DNA of 64,000 nt, from NCBI RefSeq assembly GCF_904848165.1, contig NZ_LR884459.1, forward strand, positions 2,232,001 through 2,296,000. Reading direction: 5' to 3'. Each line of letters starts with the position of its first letter. The stretch's first letter is position 1. Below are positions 46,762-54,990 of this stretch, one piece after another. The stretch comes from Psychrobacter arenosus. GTDB taxonomy: Bacteria > Pseudomonadota > Gammaproteobacteria > Pseudomonadales > Moraxellaceae. A model generated the notes under the pieces. That model worked only from the letters and a program-made list of their open reading frames with translations, made no database searches and was not told the origin of the DNA. Both the position numbers and the translations under genes were made by a program.

Positions 46762-48414
46762 ATGAATAACCACTACCAAAGTCTTATTCTAAGCCTTACT
46801 CAGCAGCCAACGGAGCAAGAGTGGCTTGAGTTTAAGCATAACTTTCATAGTGCTGATGAGATCGGCAAGCGAATATCTGCGCTTGCCAATGGCGCTTGTT
46901 TGGCTGACAAGAAGTTTGGCTACTTGGTGTTCGGGATAGAGGACGGTACACATCACATTGTAGGTACAAGCTTTAGCCCAAAGACAAAAAAAGCTAAAGG
47001 CAACGAAGACTTGGAGCATTGGCTGATTAGCCGTTTAAGCCCTAAGATTCATTTTACAATTCACGAGCTACAGATTGATGGTAAAGCAGTGGTGCTGTTC
47101 GAGATTCCCGCAGCCACCGATACGCCCATTAGTTTTTTGCATGAGCCTTATATTCGTATTGGTAGTTTCACAAAACTGCTTAAACAATACCCAGAGCAAA
47201 GCCGTAAGCTGTGGCAAAACCGAGCGGATGACTGGAGTGCTGAGATTTGCCATGAGGCAACGCTTGAAGACCTTGACCCTCAAGCCATTGCTGTTGCTAG
47301 ACAAGTCTTTGCTGACAAGAACAAGCGTTTGGCTGAAGACATTCAAGAATGGGATGACATCACCTTTTTGAATAAAGCCAAAATCACCATTCGTGGTCAG
47401 ATCACCAACACAGCCATTATTTTATTAGGACGTTATGAATCCACGTATTTTCTAAGCCCAGCGCAAGCGCATATCACTTGGATTCTAAAGGGTGTTGATG
47501 GTATTGAAAAAGACTATCAACATTTTGAACCGCCATTTTTGTTAGCCTTAGACGAAGTATATAACAAAATTCGCAATCTCAATTACCGCTACATGCCTGC
47601 TGGTACGCTGTTCCCTGAAGAGGTGCAGCAGTATGACCCCTATATCATCCGTGAAGCATTAAGCAATGCCATTGGTCATCAAGACTATCGTCTGGGTGGA
47701 CGTATTACGGTGGTTGAAAAAGAAGACTCAACATTGATTTTTCAAAACAGTGGTGAGTTTATTCCTAAGACCATTGAGAATGTCTTGTTACAAGATGCGC
47801 CTGAAGCGAGCTATCGTAATCCATTTTTGGTTAATGCCATGGTTAGCCTAAATATGATGGACACCATTGGTAGTGGCATCAAAAAAATGTATCAAATTCA
47901 GTACAAGCGCTTTTTCCCTTTACCAGATTATGATTTAACCCATGAAAGAGTACGCGTAAAATTCACAGGTAAAGTGCTTGATCAAGAGTATGCCAAACAG
48001 CTAGCGACAGTTGATAATCTCGCATTGCACAACATCATAGCACTTGATAAAGTACAAAAAGGGCAAGCGATCACTGAAGACGAAGCAGAAGCACTACGCA
48101 AAAAGTCACTGATTGAAGGGCGTAAAAATAGCTATATCATAGCCGCTGATGTTGCTCGGCATACTGAGCAGCAAGCTGAGTATATGCAAATGCGTGGTTT
48201 GGATGACATGCATTATCAAAGCTTGATTATAGAGTACCTCAAAACGTTTGAACGAGGGAGACTAGCTGATTTTGATAAAATGCTGGCCAATAAGCTACCG
48301 CAAGTACTAGACGACAAACAGCGTAAGAATAAGGTACGCAATCTATTACAGAAAATGCGCCGAGATGGTTTAGTCGTTTCTGAGGGTTGGTCTTGGTCTC
48401 TTCCAAATAGCTAG
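46762..48414 (+). CDS. Schlafen AlbA_2 domain / HATPase_c_4 protein (element copy)
   Basis: A 550-residue paralogue of the chromosomal protein at 28259-29911, the same length and, by eye, about three quarters identical, with most differences in the last 150 residues. AlbA_2 nucleic-acid-binding domain at ~15-130 (EWLEFKHN, GYLVFGI), ATPase N box EALSNAIGHQDY at 298-309, DTIGSGIKKMYQI at about 367-379. The C-terminal quarter looks like a winged helix. It starts 30 bases after the GHKL-nuclease gene, so the two probably form one unit. No strong ribosome binding site is visible. The pairing of two GHKL-type ATPases makes a role in sensing or regulating defence plausible, but this is inference. 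Confidence 0.85.
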   Translation: MNNHYQSLILSLTQQPTEQEWLEFKHNFHSADEIGKRISALANGACLADKKFGYLVFGIEDGTHHIVGTSFSPKTKKAKGNEDLEHWLISRLSPKIHFTIHELQIDGKAVVLFEIPAATDTPISFLHEPYIRIGSFTKLLKQYPEQSRKLWQNRADDWSAEICHEATLEDLDPQAIAVARQVFADKNKRLAEDIQEWDDITFLNKAKITIRGQITNTAIILLGRYESTYFLSPAQAHITWILKGVDGIEKDYQHFEPPFLLALDEVYNKIRNLNYRYMPAGTLFPEEVQQYDPYIIREALSNAIGHQDYRLGGRITVVEKEDSTLIFQNSGEFIPKTIENVLLQDAPEASYRNPFLVNAMVSLNMMDTIGSGIKKMYQIQYKRFFPLPDYDLTHERVRVKFTGKVLDQEYAKQLATVDNLALHNIIALDKVQKGQAITEDEAEALRKKSLIEGRKNSYIIAADVARHTEQQAEYMQMRGLDDMHYQSLIIEYLKTFERGRLADFDKMLANKLPQVLDDKQRKNKVRNLLQKMRRDGLVVSEGWSWSLPNS

Positions 48415-48424
48415 GTATAGCTAA

Positions 48425-48456
48425 AAATAGCTAAGCCTAGCTAGGCTTAGCTATTT
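48425..48456. terminator. Bidirectional terminator, 32-bp perfect palindrome
   Basis: The right arm GGCTTAGCTATTT mirrors AAATAGCTAAGCC around TAGCTA. It lies between the convergent genes ending at 48414 and 48465. A related TAGCTA-rich stretch precedes it from the stop codon onward. Confidence 0.75.
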
Positions 48457-48464
48457 AGAATGTT

Positions 48465-48926
48465 TCAAAAAGAGCCTAGTAGCTGTCTGAGTCTATCGTT
48501 TTGCCAAGTATCAGCTTGACTATAGATGTAATCTTTCACAATGTATCTTGCCATGTCATCTACATAAGGTGGTGATCTCATTGGCGTAAACCTGCTATCT
48601 ATAGCTATACCTTTATCTTCCATATCAACTAGATGGTCGTAAGCATTATCAGTCTGTAACCAAATTGTGTTAGCCTCATATTTATTAAGCTTTTCAAGCT
48701 TCGATATTACATATGTCATAATCGCAAAATCGTAGTGATTCCATGAGTAAGACCGTCCTGCTTGTAGTTGATAGCAAACATCATCCCAAAGATTTTCAAG
48801 ATAGCCTATATCTATTGCAGTGTTTTGACCTTGCATCCATCTGATAGTTTGCCTAGCTATTTTTTTGCATAAGTTATCAGATAGCTTTATAGCAACGTTT
48901 GATAGTATCTTTTGCTCTAAGTCCAT
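48465..48926 (-). CDS. Hypothetical protein
   Basis: A 153-residue soluble, mostly helical protein of unknown family. The ATG at 48926 has AGGGAT close upstream and is preferred to an ATG seven codons earlier. It has aromatic-rich blocks (RSYSWNHYDFAIMTYVI) but no catalytic motif, signal peptide or membrane segment that I recognise. It is convergent to the AlbA_2/HATPase gene across a palindromic terminator. Cargo gene of the element; function unassigned. Confidence 0.6.
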   Translation of the reverse strand: MDLEQKILSNVAIKLSDNLCKKIARQTIRWMQGQNTAIDIGYLENLWDDVCYQLQAGRSYSWNHYDFAIMTYVISKLEKLNKYEANTIWLQTDNAYDHLVDMEDKGIAIDSRFTPMRSPPYVDDMARYIVKDYIYSQADTWQNDRLRQLLGSF

Positions 48927-49378
48927 AATATCCCTGTACTTTCTCAATGAGTTTTTTGTGCCTTTATCAAACTCATAGCTTAACGTATTCTTTAAACCAT
49001 TTAGACTACTATTCTTAGTAATAGCATATTAATAATTTGAAAAACACTTGACGCAACTTAGCCAGTCTCCTAGTAAATGGTATAAATATAAAAAAATGCT
49101 GGTCTCTAGAGAGAGGCTTAAACCCTTACTGCATAAGGATTATAGGGTTTAAATAGTCTTTTTTTTCATCAGAAATAATCATAATTTTAACTATTAAATA
49201 GCTTCAAGAATTAATCTGTATTTCTAAAAGCATCAAAAGAATGCATTGATTATGCAATGTTGCACGGGCTACGTCATACTGCCGAACATGATTGTAATGA
49301 AGGTTTTTAGAAAAGTTTAAGATTGTATTATGACAGAGCCTAACAATAATATTTTTCGATAAATTGTCAAAAACATGC
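48927..49378. other. AT-rich noncoding gap
   Basis: 450 bases between the 153-aa gene and the small acidic gene. Nothing beyond weak AT-rich hairpins (for example around 49244-49259, CATTG / CAATG) was seen. Confidence 0.4.
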
Positions 49379-49406
49379 TTGAAATATTATTCATATCGCC
49401 TAATAC
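49379..49406 (+). promoter_or_regulatory. Candidate promoter of the small acidic gene
   Basis: TTGAAA (49379-49384), 16-bp spacer and TAATAC (49401-49406). The predicted start lies inside the left arm of the inverted repeat that follows. Confidence 0.45.
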
Positions 49407-49408
49407 TG

Positions 49409-49435
49409 CTTCCTTATCTATTTAATATAAGGAAG
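49409..49435 (+). promoter_or_regulatory. Inverted repeat covering the ribosome binding site
   Basis: CTTCCTTAT (49409-49417) and ATAAGGAAG (49427-49435), a perfect 9-bp inverted repeat with a 9-nt loop. The right arm contains the AAGGAAG ribosome binding site of the gene at 49441. It could be an operator dyad or an mRNA hairpin that blocks translation. Confidence 0.6.
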
Positions 49436-49440
49436 TTATA

Positions 49441-49620
49441 GTGAGCAACTCTTATGATGAGCATGGAAATCCAGACGACGATGATGATGAGTTAACCCCT
49501 AATCAGCAACAACAGGAACATGATCTAATTGCAGCGCGTATGGAAAATGATACGTTTTATGAAGAGTTATTGGACGATGCTCCACCTAATACATTTATGG
49601 ATACTCACCCAGAGAAATAG
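49441..49620 (+). CDS. Small very acidic protein
   Basis: A 59-residue protein with GTG start, AAGGAAG six bases before it and stop at 49620. The opening is MSNSYDEHGNPDDDDDELTP; acidic residues make up roughly a third of the chain and basic ones are almost absent, so the net charge is strongly negative. No known family. Length and charge are like DNA-mimic or small regulatory proteins, but no such identity is claimed. It is flanked by inverted repeats on both sides and lies alone between the cargo half and the phage-like half of the element. Confidence 0.6.
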   Translation: MSNSYDEHGNPDDDDDELTPNQQQQEHDLIAARMENDTFYEELLDDAPPNTFMDTHPEK

Positions 49621-49719
49621 CTATTCTAAGTTATATTTAGAATAGCTTATGCTTCTAAGAAGCATTCAAACTATGTATGAGTTAGAGGGCTTCCGAGAGC
49701 TATTATGATTAGAAGCCCT
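49619..49719. repeat. Run of three hairpins after the acidic gene
   Basis: Three inverted repeats in 100 bases: AGCTATTCTAA / TTAGAATAGCT (49619-49647, 11 bp perfect, 7-nt loop), GCTTC / GAAGC (49651-49663) and AGGGCTTC / GAAGCCCT (49686-49719). None has a clear T-run. Confidence 0.7.
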
Positions 49720-49738
49720 ATTGGAAAAATTATTATAT

Positions 49739-49773
49739 AAAAAGACGAATCATTTGAGGTGATTTGTCTTTTT
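49739..49773. terminator. Bidirectional terminator before the LRR gene end
   Basis: AAAAAGACGAATCA / TGATTTGTCTTTTT stem, 7-nt loop, T-run on both strands. It lies between the acidic gene (+) and the LRR gene (-). Confidence 0.8.
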
Positions 49774-49797
49774 ATATGAATTAGGTCGTCTAAAGCA

Positions 49798-50697
49798 TTA
49801 TATATACATTATTTTCTCAAAGTTACTTACACCCTCTACAAAACGCTTAACTGAGTCAGGCAATTTATCAAACAAGCTATTGTTTAATACTAAGGAGTAA
49901 ATTCTTTTAAGATTGCAAATACTTTCAGGTAGTGTACTTAGATAGTTATAGCTAAGGTTAAGCTCTTCTAGAGCTGACAAGTTGCCAAAACTATCAGGTA
50001 AAGTCGTTAAAAAATTATTCTCAATACATAGCGCTACTAGGTTAGTTAAAAGCCCTATAGTGTTTGGTAATTCAGTTAGTCGATTACGGTTGATGTGGAA
50101 CACTTCTAGTTCAATCAAGTTATTAATACTAGGTGGTAGTTTACTTAGTCGATTACCTGAGAAAGCAGCGAACTGCAATTTAATTAGTTTTCCAATTTCA
50201 TCAGGTAGTGTAGTTAATTGATTATTGTCAGCACAAAGAATTTGTAGTTTGTTAAGTTGGCATATGCTACTTGGTAACGCTGTTAGGTTGTTACCATCAA
50301 TTATCAGACAGAGCAATTTTTTTAGATTACCAATACTATCAGGTAGTTCTGTTAGTTCATGATTACTAATAATGATTCTGGAGAGGTTCGTCAATACTCC
50401 AATGGCCTTAGGCAAATAGGTTATTGCGCTAAAAGGCTGACTATAATCTCTAGAGATTTTTAGGTCTTCCATTAACAATAATTGATCTTTATTGCGAGGA
50501 ATTTCTCTCTCAGATATTCCAAATTTGTCTGCCCATTTCCATATACTCTCAATCTGGCTATCTTTATTGGCAGAGTCATTAATATCAATTAAAGTATTTC
50601 TAATACATCCGTCAGTAAGCTTAAAGGCTTCAGACTTGTATGTGTTTGTGGTTCTTGGAAGCTTAAAGGCTATACGCTTAGGCTTAGATAATTGCAT
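49798..50697 (-). CDS. Leucine-rich repeat protein
   Basis: A 299-residue protein with about eight LRRs of 23 residues from about residue 90 onward, each on the pattern LPxSIGNLxxLxxLxxxxNxL (for example LTELPDSIGNLKKLLCLIID). The N-terminal ~85 residues have no known domain, and there is no signal peptide, membrane span or catalytic C-terminal domain such as an E3 ligase. LRRs of this type form protein-binding surfaces. An AAAGAGAG ribosome binding site precedes the ATG. It is cargo of the element; a binding role, in defence or in host interaction, cannot be separated. Confidence 0.85.
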   Translation of the reverse strand: MQLSKPKRIAFKLPRTTNTYKSEAFKLTDGCIRNTLIDINDSANKDSQIESIWKWADKFGISEREIPRNKDQLLLMEDLKISRDYSQPFSAITYLPKAIGVLTNLSRIIISNHELTELPDSIGNLKKLLCLIIDGNNLTALPSSICQLNKLQILCADNNQLTTLPDEIGKLIKLQFAAFSGNRLSKLPPSINNLIELEVFHINRNRLTELPNTIGLLTNLVALCIENNFLTTLPDSFGNLSALEELNLSYNYLSTLPESICNLKRIYSLVLNNSLFDKLPDSVKRFVEGVSNFEKIMYI

Positions 50698-50939
50698 GAT
50701 TTACTCTCTTTGTATGAGACCTTATTATTACGACTCTTTGCTATCTTTTTTACTATCTCACGCTCATCCCAATACTTTTTATATAAAATTAACTGGAATT
50801 TAAGGAAGATAATCTTCTAGAAAAAGATTCGTTAAAAAGGTTTGGCTGTATTTAGATGATAAATATTTTATTGAATAGGCAAGTAGTTGTATCTTGATGC
50901 TTATGCTTAATGAGGCTCTGATTTAACGCTGATAACAGT

Positions 50940-50973
50940 AAAAAAATAAGCCAACTGAAATGACTTATTTTTG
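50940..50973 (-). terminator. Weak terminator after alpA
   Basis: AAAAATAAG / CTTATTTTT arms with T-run on the minus strand, about 10 bases beyond the alpA stop. Confidence 0.55.
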
Positions 50974-50982
50974 TATCGCTAT

Positions 50983-51243
50983 CTATTGAAGCCTAGCTGC
51001 CATCTTGTGCTCTAGCCACTTTGCAACTTCACCCTCAACCCACGCTACACGACCTTTTGACAGCTTTACTTGAATAGGGAAAGTAGGATCGTAGCGTTTA
51101 GATTTCTTGTCTAGCATATCGTAAATGGTAGTACTGCTAAGTCCTGTATGGTACGTTACTTCTTTCAATGGCAACATTCGTGGTAAGCATAATGTACTGA
51201 GATTGGCGGTGTTATTTTGGTTGTTAGTATTCAAATTTTCCAT
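50983..51243 (-). CDS. AlpA-family excisionase/regulator
   Basis: An 86-residue winged-helix MerR/AlpA-type protein. The helix-turn-helix reads LPLKEVTYHTGLSSTTIYDML, followed by the wing (FPIQVKLSKGRVAWVEGEV) and a final KWLEHK helix. In P4-like elements AlpA activates or directs integrase and excision. AAGGAG stands at good spacing before the ATG. It has its own terminator. It probably controls excision of this element, but its operator was not identified. Confidence 0.88.
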   Translation of the reverse strand: MENLNTNNQNNTANLSTLCLPRMLPLKEVTYHTGLSSTTIYDMLDKKSKRYDPTFPIQVKLSKGRVAWVEGEVAKWLEHKMAARLQ

Positions 51244-51354
51244 GATTGCTCCTTATAAGTGAATGAGAGCGTTTCCTCTCATACAGTTACCGAGTCCCAT
51301 ATTTTTTTACGGCATCCTATTCAGACCAATGGTTAGCCTTAAATGAAGCAATAA

Positions 51355-51384
51355 AAGAAGGAGCTGAATATTCAGCTCCTTCTT
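51355..51384 (-). terminator. 30-bp perfect palindrome terminator
   Basis: AAGAAGGAGCTGAAT and its exact reverse complement, just beyond the stop of the 51410-52321 gene. A T-rich end (CTTCTT) is present on either strand. Confidence 0.75.
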
Positions 51385-51409
51385 ATGCCACATATCTTCC
51401 TCAATTTCT

Positions 51410-52321
51410 TTAGCTTACCGCTGTCACGCTTTGCCGTAGTCCTTGCTCAATGCTAGTCACGTTATGAGTGGCTAACCCGTTCTGATAATTCCCCTGCTGA
51501 CTATTGCTAACGTCATCTGTCTCCATGGGATAAAACTCTTCAGCCACGTCTAACAAACCATCATTATCAATTTCAAAGGATGAATTGACGTAACCCTGTT
51601 TCGCAGCCTGTTCTAATGCTGCTTGATCAAAGCCGTGTTCGCTAAGCTCCGTATCAATTGCCTGCGCATCTTGCACTGCTTGCTTTAGTGTTACACCATC
51701 ACGTAGCGTTAAATCAACAAAGTAAATCGGCGTACGATAGCTTTGCGTGGTGCTTTTACCTCTTAGCGTTAATTGCAGGGGTAAACACGACAGCTTATTG
51801 CCTGACACCGCAGAAAAGTAGCTCAGCCGTGCGGCTAATGTACGAATACTATTAAAGCCTGTGGTGCGAAAGATAAACGTACCTAGCTCATCGTCCTCAG
51901 ACAGATTGACGTAGAGCCTGCCATATGGCTTACAAGCACCGCCTTGCGCTAATGGGCAACGATCAGGTGATGGGCAAGGCAATGTTTCCACGCCATTGCT
52001 TGTACGGCGTTGGCACTGCTCACCGTCACCCACGCATAGTGGGCGTCCAGTTTGACGATCAAACAAGGTATATTCTGCTCGCAAATTAAGCTCAGGATCA
52101 TTGAACAACATACGCACTGGTATTTGTCTCAGCTTACCGTCATTATTTGCGCGTAGCTTTTCATCGAGTGGATGATTGACCCAGCCATCCTTATTCTGAA
52201 CTTGGCTGGTAATGGTAAATTGATCGTCTTTAGCAGGCAGACGCTTACCATCTTTTTGAATGACACGTCCAATACTGATACGACCTAAAACTGGTGGGGT
52301 TATGGTGAGACCTTTAATCAT
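51410..52321 (-). CDS. Gp3-like / putative recombination directionality factor, cysteine-rich
   Basis: A 303-residue protein of a family often labelled hydrolase or metal-binding protein in phage-like islands and related to Gp3-like proteins. A cluster of cysteines near residues 97-129 (CVGDGEQC, then CPSPDRCPLAQGGAC) could hold a metal ion. The N-terminus starts with GLTITPPVLGRISIGRV. Strong ribosome binding site (AAGGAAT) before the ATG. It lies with YqaJ and DUF932 genes on the same strand, each followed by a hairpin, as a conserved-looking trio. The function is uncertain; a directionality factor is only one possibility. Confidence 0.6.
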   Translation of the reverse strand: MIKGLTITPPVLGRISIGRVIQKDGKRLPAKDDQFTITSQVQNKDGWVNHPLDEKLRANNDGKLRQIPVRMLFNDPELNLRAEYTLFDRQTGRPLCVGDGEQCQRRTSNGVETLPCPSPDRCPLAQGGACKPYGRLYVNLSEDDELGTFIFRTTGFNSIRTLAARLSYFSAVSGNKLSCLPLQLTLRGKSTTQSYRTPIYFVDLTLRDGVTLKQAVQDAQAIDTELSEHGFDQAALEQAAKQGYVNSSFEIDNDGLLDVAEEFYPMETDDVSNSQQGNYQNGLATHNVTSIEQGLRQSVTAVS

Positions 52322-52362
52322 GGTGATATTCCTTATAGTTTTAATAAAATGTGTTTAGCCAT

Positions 52363-52389
52363 AAAAAAAGCCCACCGATTATGGTGGGC
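52363..52389 (-). terminator. Terminator of the YqaJ gene
   Basis: GCCCACC-GATTAT-GGTGGGC stem followed by seven T on the minus strand. Confidence 0.85.
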
Positions 52390-52429
52390 AGTTATGCGCT
52401 TGTTTTGGTTAAGTGTAGTAGGTTTCGGC

Positions 52430-53527
52430 TTAGTCGTTTAAGATAACGAAGCGGCGACTACCTTGCTTGGTTTTACTAAATTTAGCCAACAGCTCAGGAT
52501 GCGCTTTGATAACGGCCTTACTGTCCAAACTGATACTATCTTTCGAGCGTTTCCAAGAGATTGCGCCTTTATCGAACACAGCGACTTCATTATCGGCAAT
52601 CAGTGTTTGCAGCTGGTGCTTTACCTGATCATGACGCTGCTCTAGCTCTTGCATATAGTCACGATAACTCAGCAGTTGCTCAAATAACTTATTAGCACCA
52701 TCGTCATCTCGCAAATCAACCTTGCTTGAGGGCTTAGGCGTTGGATAAAGCAGCTTTAAGGCCTTGGCAGCTGACTCGCTATGATCAGGGGTTGGCGGCG
52801 TGTCTGTTTCCACATATTGCCAGAACTGACGCTCATGCTTCATGATGGACTCAATCAAGCGCTCATCACGCTCAACCTTATAAATCTTAGCCTCGTGTCC
52901 ACAAAGCAGCACACAGATATGCGCAGCCTGTTTGCCTGTAACCGCCAGCTGATGTTGTACTTGGCAGGTGACATACAAGGGTACGCCATGCTTCCAGAGC
53001 TTGGCACCATGTTCACCAGCGGTTTTGCACTCTAAAATCTGTACCTCACCACTACCAGTAATGGCATAGTCTAAATTTGCTAGCATGAATGGCTGCTCAG
53101 AATGCTGTAAGATAGCGTTCACGCGGCGTACCTTATTGCCGGTATGTTCTTGATAGTATTTAGCCACCATCGGCTCTAAGGTATTGCCCCAATAGAGTGG
53201 TGAATATCCTTCAATGCTCTCATCGATGTCGGAGCTCATACGTCCTGTCTTAATCATCCATAATTCCAGCATAGAGAGATACGGATGAATACCACAGGCA
53301 GCCGCAGCATCAGAGCTGCCAATGCCTTGCTTGCGTACTTGTAGCCAGTCCTCACGGCTTAAATCTTTAGTATTAATCAAACGCTTAGCAGTCGTTGAAG
53401 TATTAGATTGGGCAGGTTTATCAGCAGTATCATTTTGCTTGGTTTTCACTATTGATGGTTTAAACTTCACGGTAACACGTTTGGCTTGTCTTGGCTGAGT
53501 CGTGCTGTTTAATGCGATCATGTTCAT
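52430..53527 (-). CDS. YqaJ-family viral recombinase/exonuclease
   Basis: A 365-residue lambda-exonuclease-like nuclease of the YqaJ family. RKQGIGSSDAAAACGIHPYLS is the family opening, and the catalytic core is D in LANLDYAI followed by E-x-K in VQILECKTAGE, then the QVQHQLAVTG helix. Such nucleases resect DNA ends for phage-type recombination or annealing, usually with a single-strand annealing protein. No such partner is recognised in the element. The C-terminal ~120 residues are helical, with a coiled coil. It has its own terminator. Confidence 0.88.
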   Translation of the reverse strand: MNMIALNSTTQPRQAKRVTVKFKPSIVKTKQNDTADKPAQSNTSTTAKRLINTKDLSREDWLQVRKQGIGSSDAAAACGIHPYLSMLELWMIKTGRMSSDIDESIEGYSPLYWGNTLEPMVAKYYQEHTGNKVRRVNAILQHSEQPFMLANLDYAITGSGEVQILECKTAGEHGAKLWKHGVPLYVTCQVQHQLAVTGKQAAHICVLLCGHEAKIYKVERDERLIESIMKHERQFWQYVETDTPPTPDHSESAAKALKLLYPTPKPSSKVDLRDDDGANKLFEQLLSYRDYMQELEQRHDQVKHQLQTLIADNEVAVFDKGAISWKRSKDSISLDSKAVIKAHPELLAKFSKTKQGSRRFVILND

Positions 53528-53579
53528 GGCAAATTCCTTAGATAAATTGATTATTGGTATTAAATGAAATAAGCGGCAT

Positions 53580-53605
53580 AAAAAACCACGCTCGAAGGCG
53601 TGGTT
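53580..53605 (-). terminator. Terminator of the DUF932 gene
   Basis: AACCACGC-TCGAAG-GCGTGGTT stem with T-run on the minus strand. Confidence 0.85.
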
Positions 53606-53636
53606 GATTGTATTTTCAGGTTTTAAATGTGGCTGG

Positions 53637-54629
53637 TTAAGCCAACATCAGTAGCGATTCCTCTAGACCCTTTTGCTTAAGCTTAGCGCCAGAGCCAAAC
53701 CAAGCACCGTCTAATCGATGGTCTCTCGACATCGCCCTACGTTCGTGATCGACGTATTCGGTGATACTACATAGCAAGCCATAAGCAGTGTCTTTGGCAG
53801 CATCAAGATCGGCTCCGCGACCTTGACCGTTAAACATGTTCATCACTTGATTCATCGCCTTGGCATTGGGCACGGCATCTTTCTCTTTCTTAGCACTGTT
53901 AAACAGAATGATGTCATTGTCTTGATCGTTGAATACACGACTTAGATAGTTGGCTGCTTCTGCTTGGGTCACACGGCGCTCTGATAACTGCTTCATCTCA
54001 TAGCTGTGCTCATCCCATTGCTTCACCGATACGCCTAATTGCTGCTTGACCTTGTCCGCATCAAACGAGGTGCTATGCGGTACTTTCACTACGCCCCCTG
54101 AACCATCCGCTAAGCTAATCGCTAAGGTGTTATTGCAGACCACACGGATTGATGTAAACTGTGCTGTGGTCGCCAAAGTGCCATCACAAGCGGTTGCCAG
54201 AAGCAAGTAGCCATTACTGACATCTTTACCCTTAAGCGTTGCTGACTGGCCTGTACGGGCTAATGCCCATAGCTTACGACCTCCCTTAAGTACGCCTGCC
54301 GTTTCAAGCTCAAAGTCAGATTGCTCAGTGAGATCTCGATAGAATTCTAGAATCTCACGCGGCTGTACTTCTTGATAGCGTTGGCTGACCACCGATAGCG
54401 GCTCGAAGTTATCGCTACGGTACAACACCTTCTGCTCTGCAAAGGGCAGAATCAGATTGTGACCTTTGTCATTGTTTGCCATATAACTGACGTCTGAGGA
54501 TTCTATACGCCAGTCCATACCCGCTTGCTTTGCCCAGATCTCGATAGGCTGCTTGGGAGCCAGCTCATTACCCAAGCCATGCCAAGGGGTTTCGCCAACG
54601 TATGCCATTGATTCGATTAAATGTGCCAT
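53637..54629 (-). CDS. DUF932 protein, phage/plasmid-like (TIGR03299)
   Basis: A 330-residue protein of the DUF932 family found in phages, plasmids and integrative elements. Recognisable blocks are AYVGETPWHGLGNEL at the N-terminus, then LSVVSQRYQEVQPREIL and SIRVVCNNTLAI. The biochemical function is unknown; it is usually near YqaJ- and Gp3-like genes, as here. AAAAGGAC precedes the ATG. It is the first of three minus-strand genes, each with its own terminator, suggesting separate transcription. Confidence 0.88.
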   Translation of the reverse strand: MAHLIESMAYVGETPWHGLGNELAPKQPIEIWAKQAGMDWRIESSDVSYMANNDKGHNLILPFAEQKVLYRSDNFEPLSVVSQRYQEVQPREILEFYRDLTEQSDFELETAGVLKGGRKLWALARTGQSATLKGKDVSNGYLLLATACDGTLATTAQFTSIRVVCNNTLAISLADGSGGVVKVPHSTSFDADKVKQQLGVSVKQWDEHSYEMKQLSERRVTQAEAANYLSRVFNDQDNDIILFNSAKKEKDAVPNAKAMNQVMNMFNGQGRGADLDAAKDTAYGLLCSITEYVDHERRAMSRDHRLDGAWFGSGAKLKQKGLEESLLMLA

Positions 54630-54673
54630 GGTAATTGTCCTTTTAGATTTGAATTATGGGTTATATAGACAGG

Positions 54674-54964
54674 TTAAATGCTGAAAGTTCTTGAGCAGGT
54701 ATTGCAGGTATAACTAGGCTTTGCTGCCAAAACGAGTAAGGGTGGCTGCTGTAGCTTGTCTTTAGCCAAGCTGATTGCAGAAGCAAGCGCCGTGCCTACC
54801 ACCACACCAATTGCTGAATTGATTTTGTAATACCTACAGATGCTTACACCAAGACCTGATAGGGCAGATTGTGAGCACAGTTGCTCGAAGATATTAAAGG
54901 GGCTGTCAGTATCCGTATTGCTTTTTACGTTCGCTGAATGACAGTGTGGGCAGATCGGTCTCAT
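54674..54964 (-). CDS. Small zinc-ribbon protein
   Basis: A 96-residue protein with a split zinc ribbon: CPHCHS at residues 4-9 and CNTCSRTF near the C-terminus. Between them lies a glycine/alanine-rich hydrophobic stretch (INSAIGVVVGTALASAIS) that may form one membrane segment, so this could be a zinc-binding membrane-associated protein. AAAAAGGAG precedes the ATG. Function unknown. It lies between the DUF932 gene and the Gp2-like gene, with a terminator hairpin upstream. Confidence 0.65.
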   Translation of the reverse strand: MRPICPHCHSANVKSNTDTDSPFNIFEQLCSQSALSGLGVSICRYYKINSAIGVVVGTALASAISLAKDKLQQPPLLVLAAKPSYTCNTCSRTFSI

Positions 54965-54990
54965 AAATTGCTCCTTTTTCGATTGCGCAT

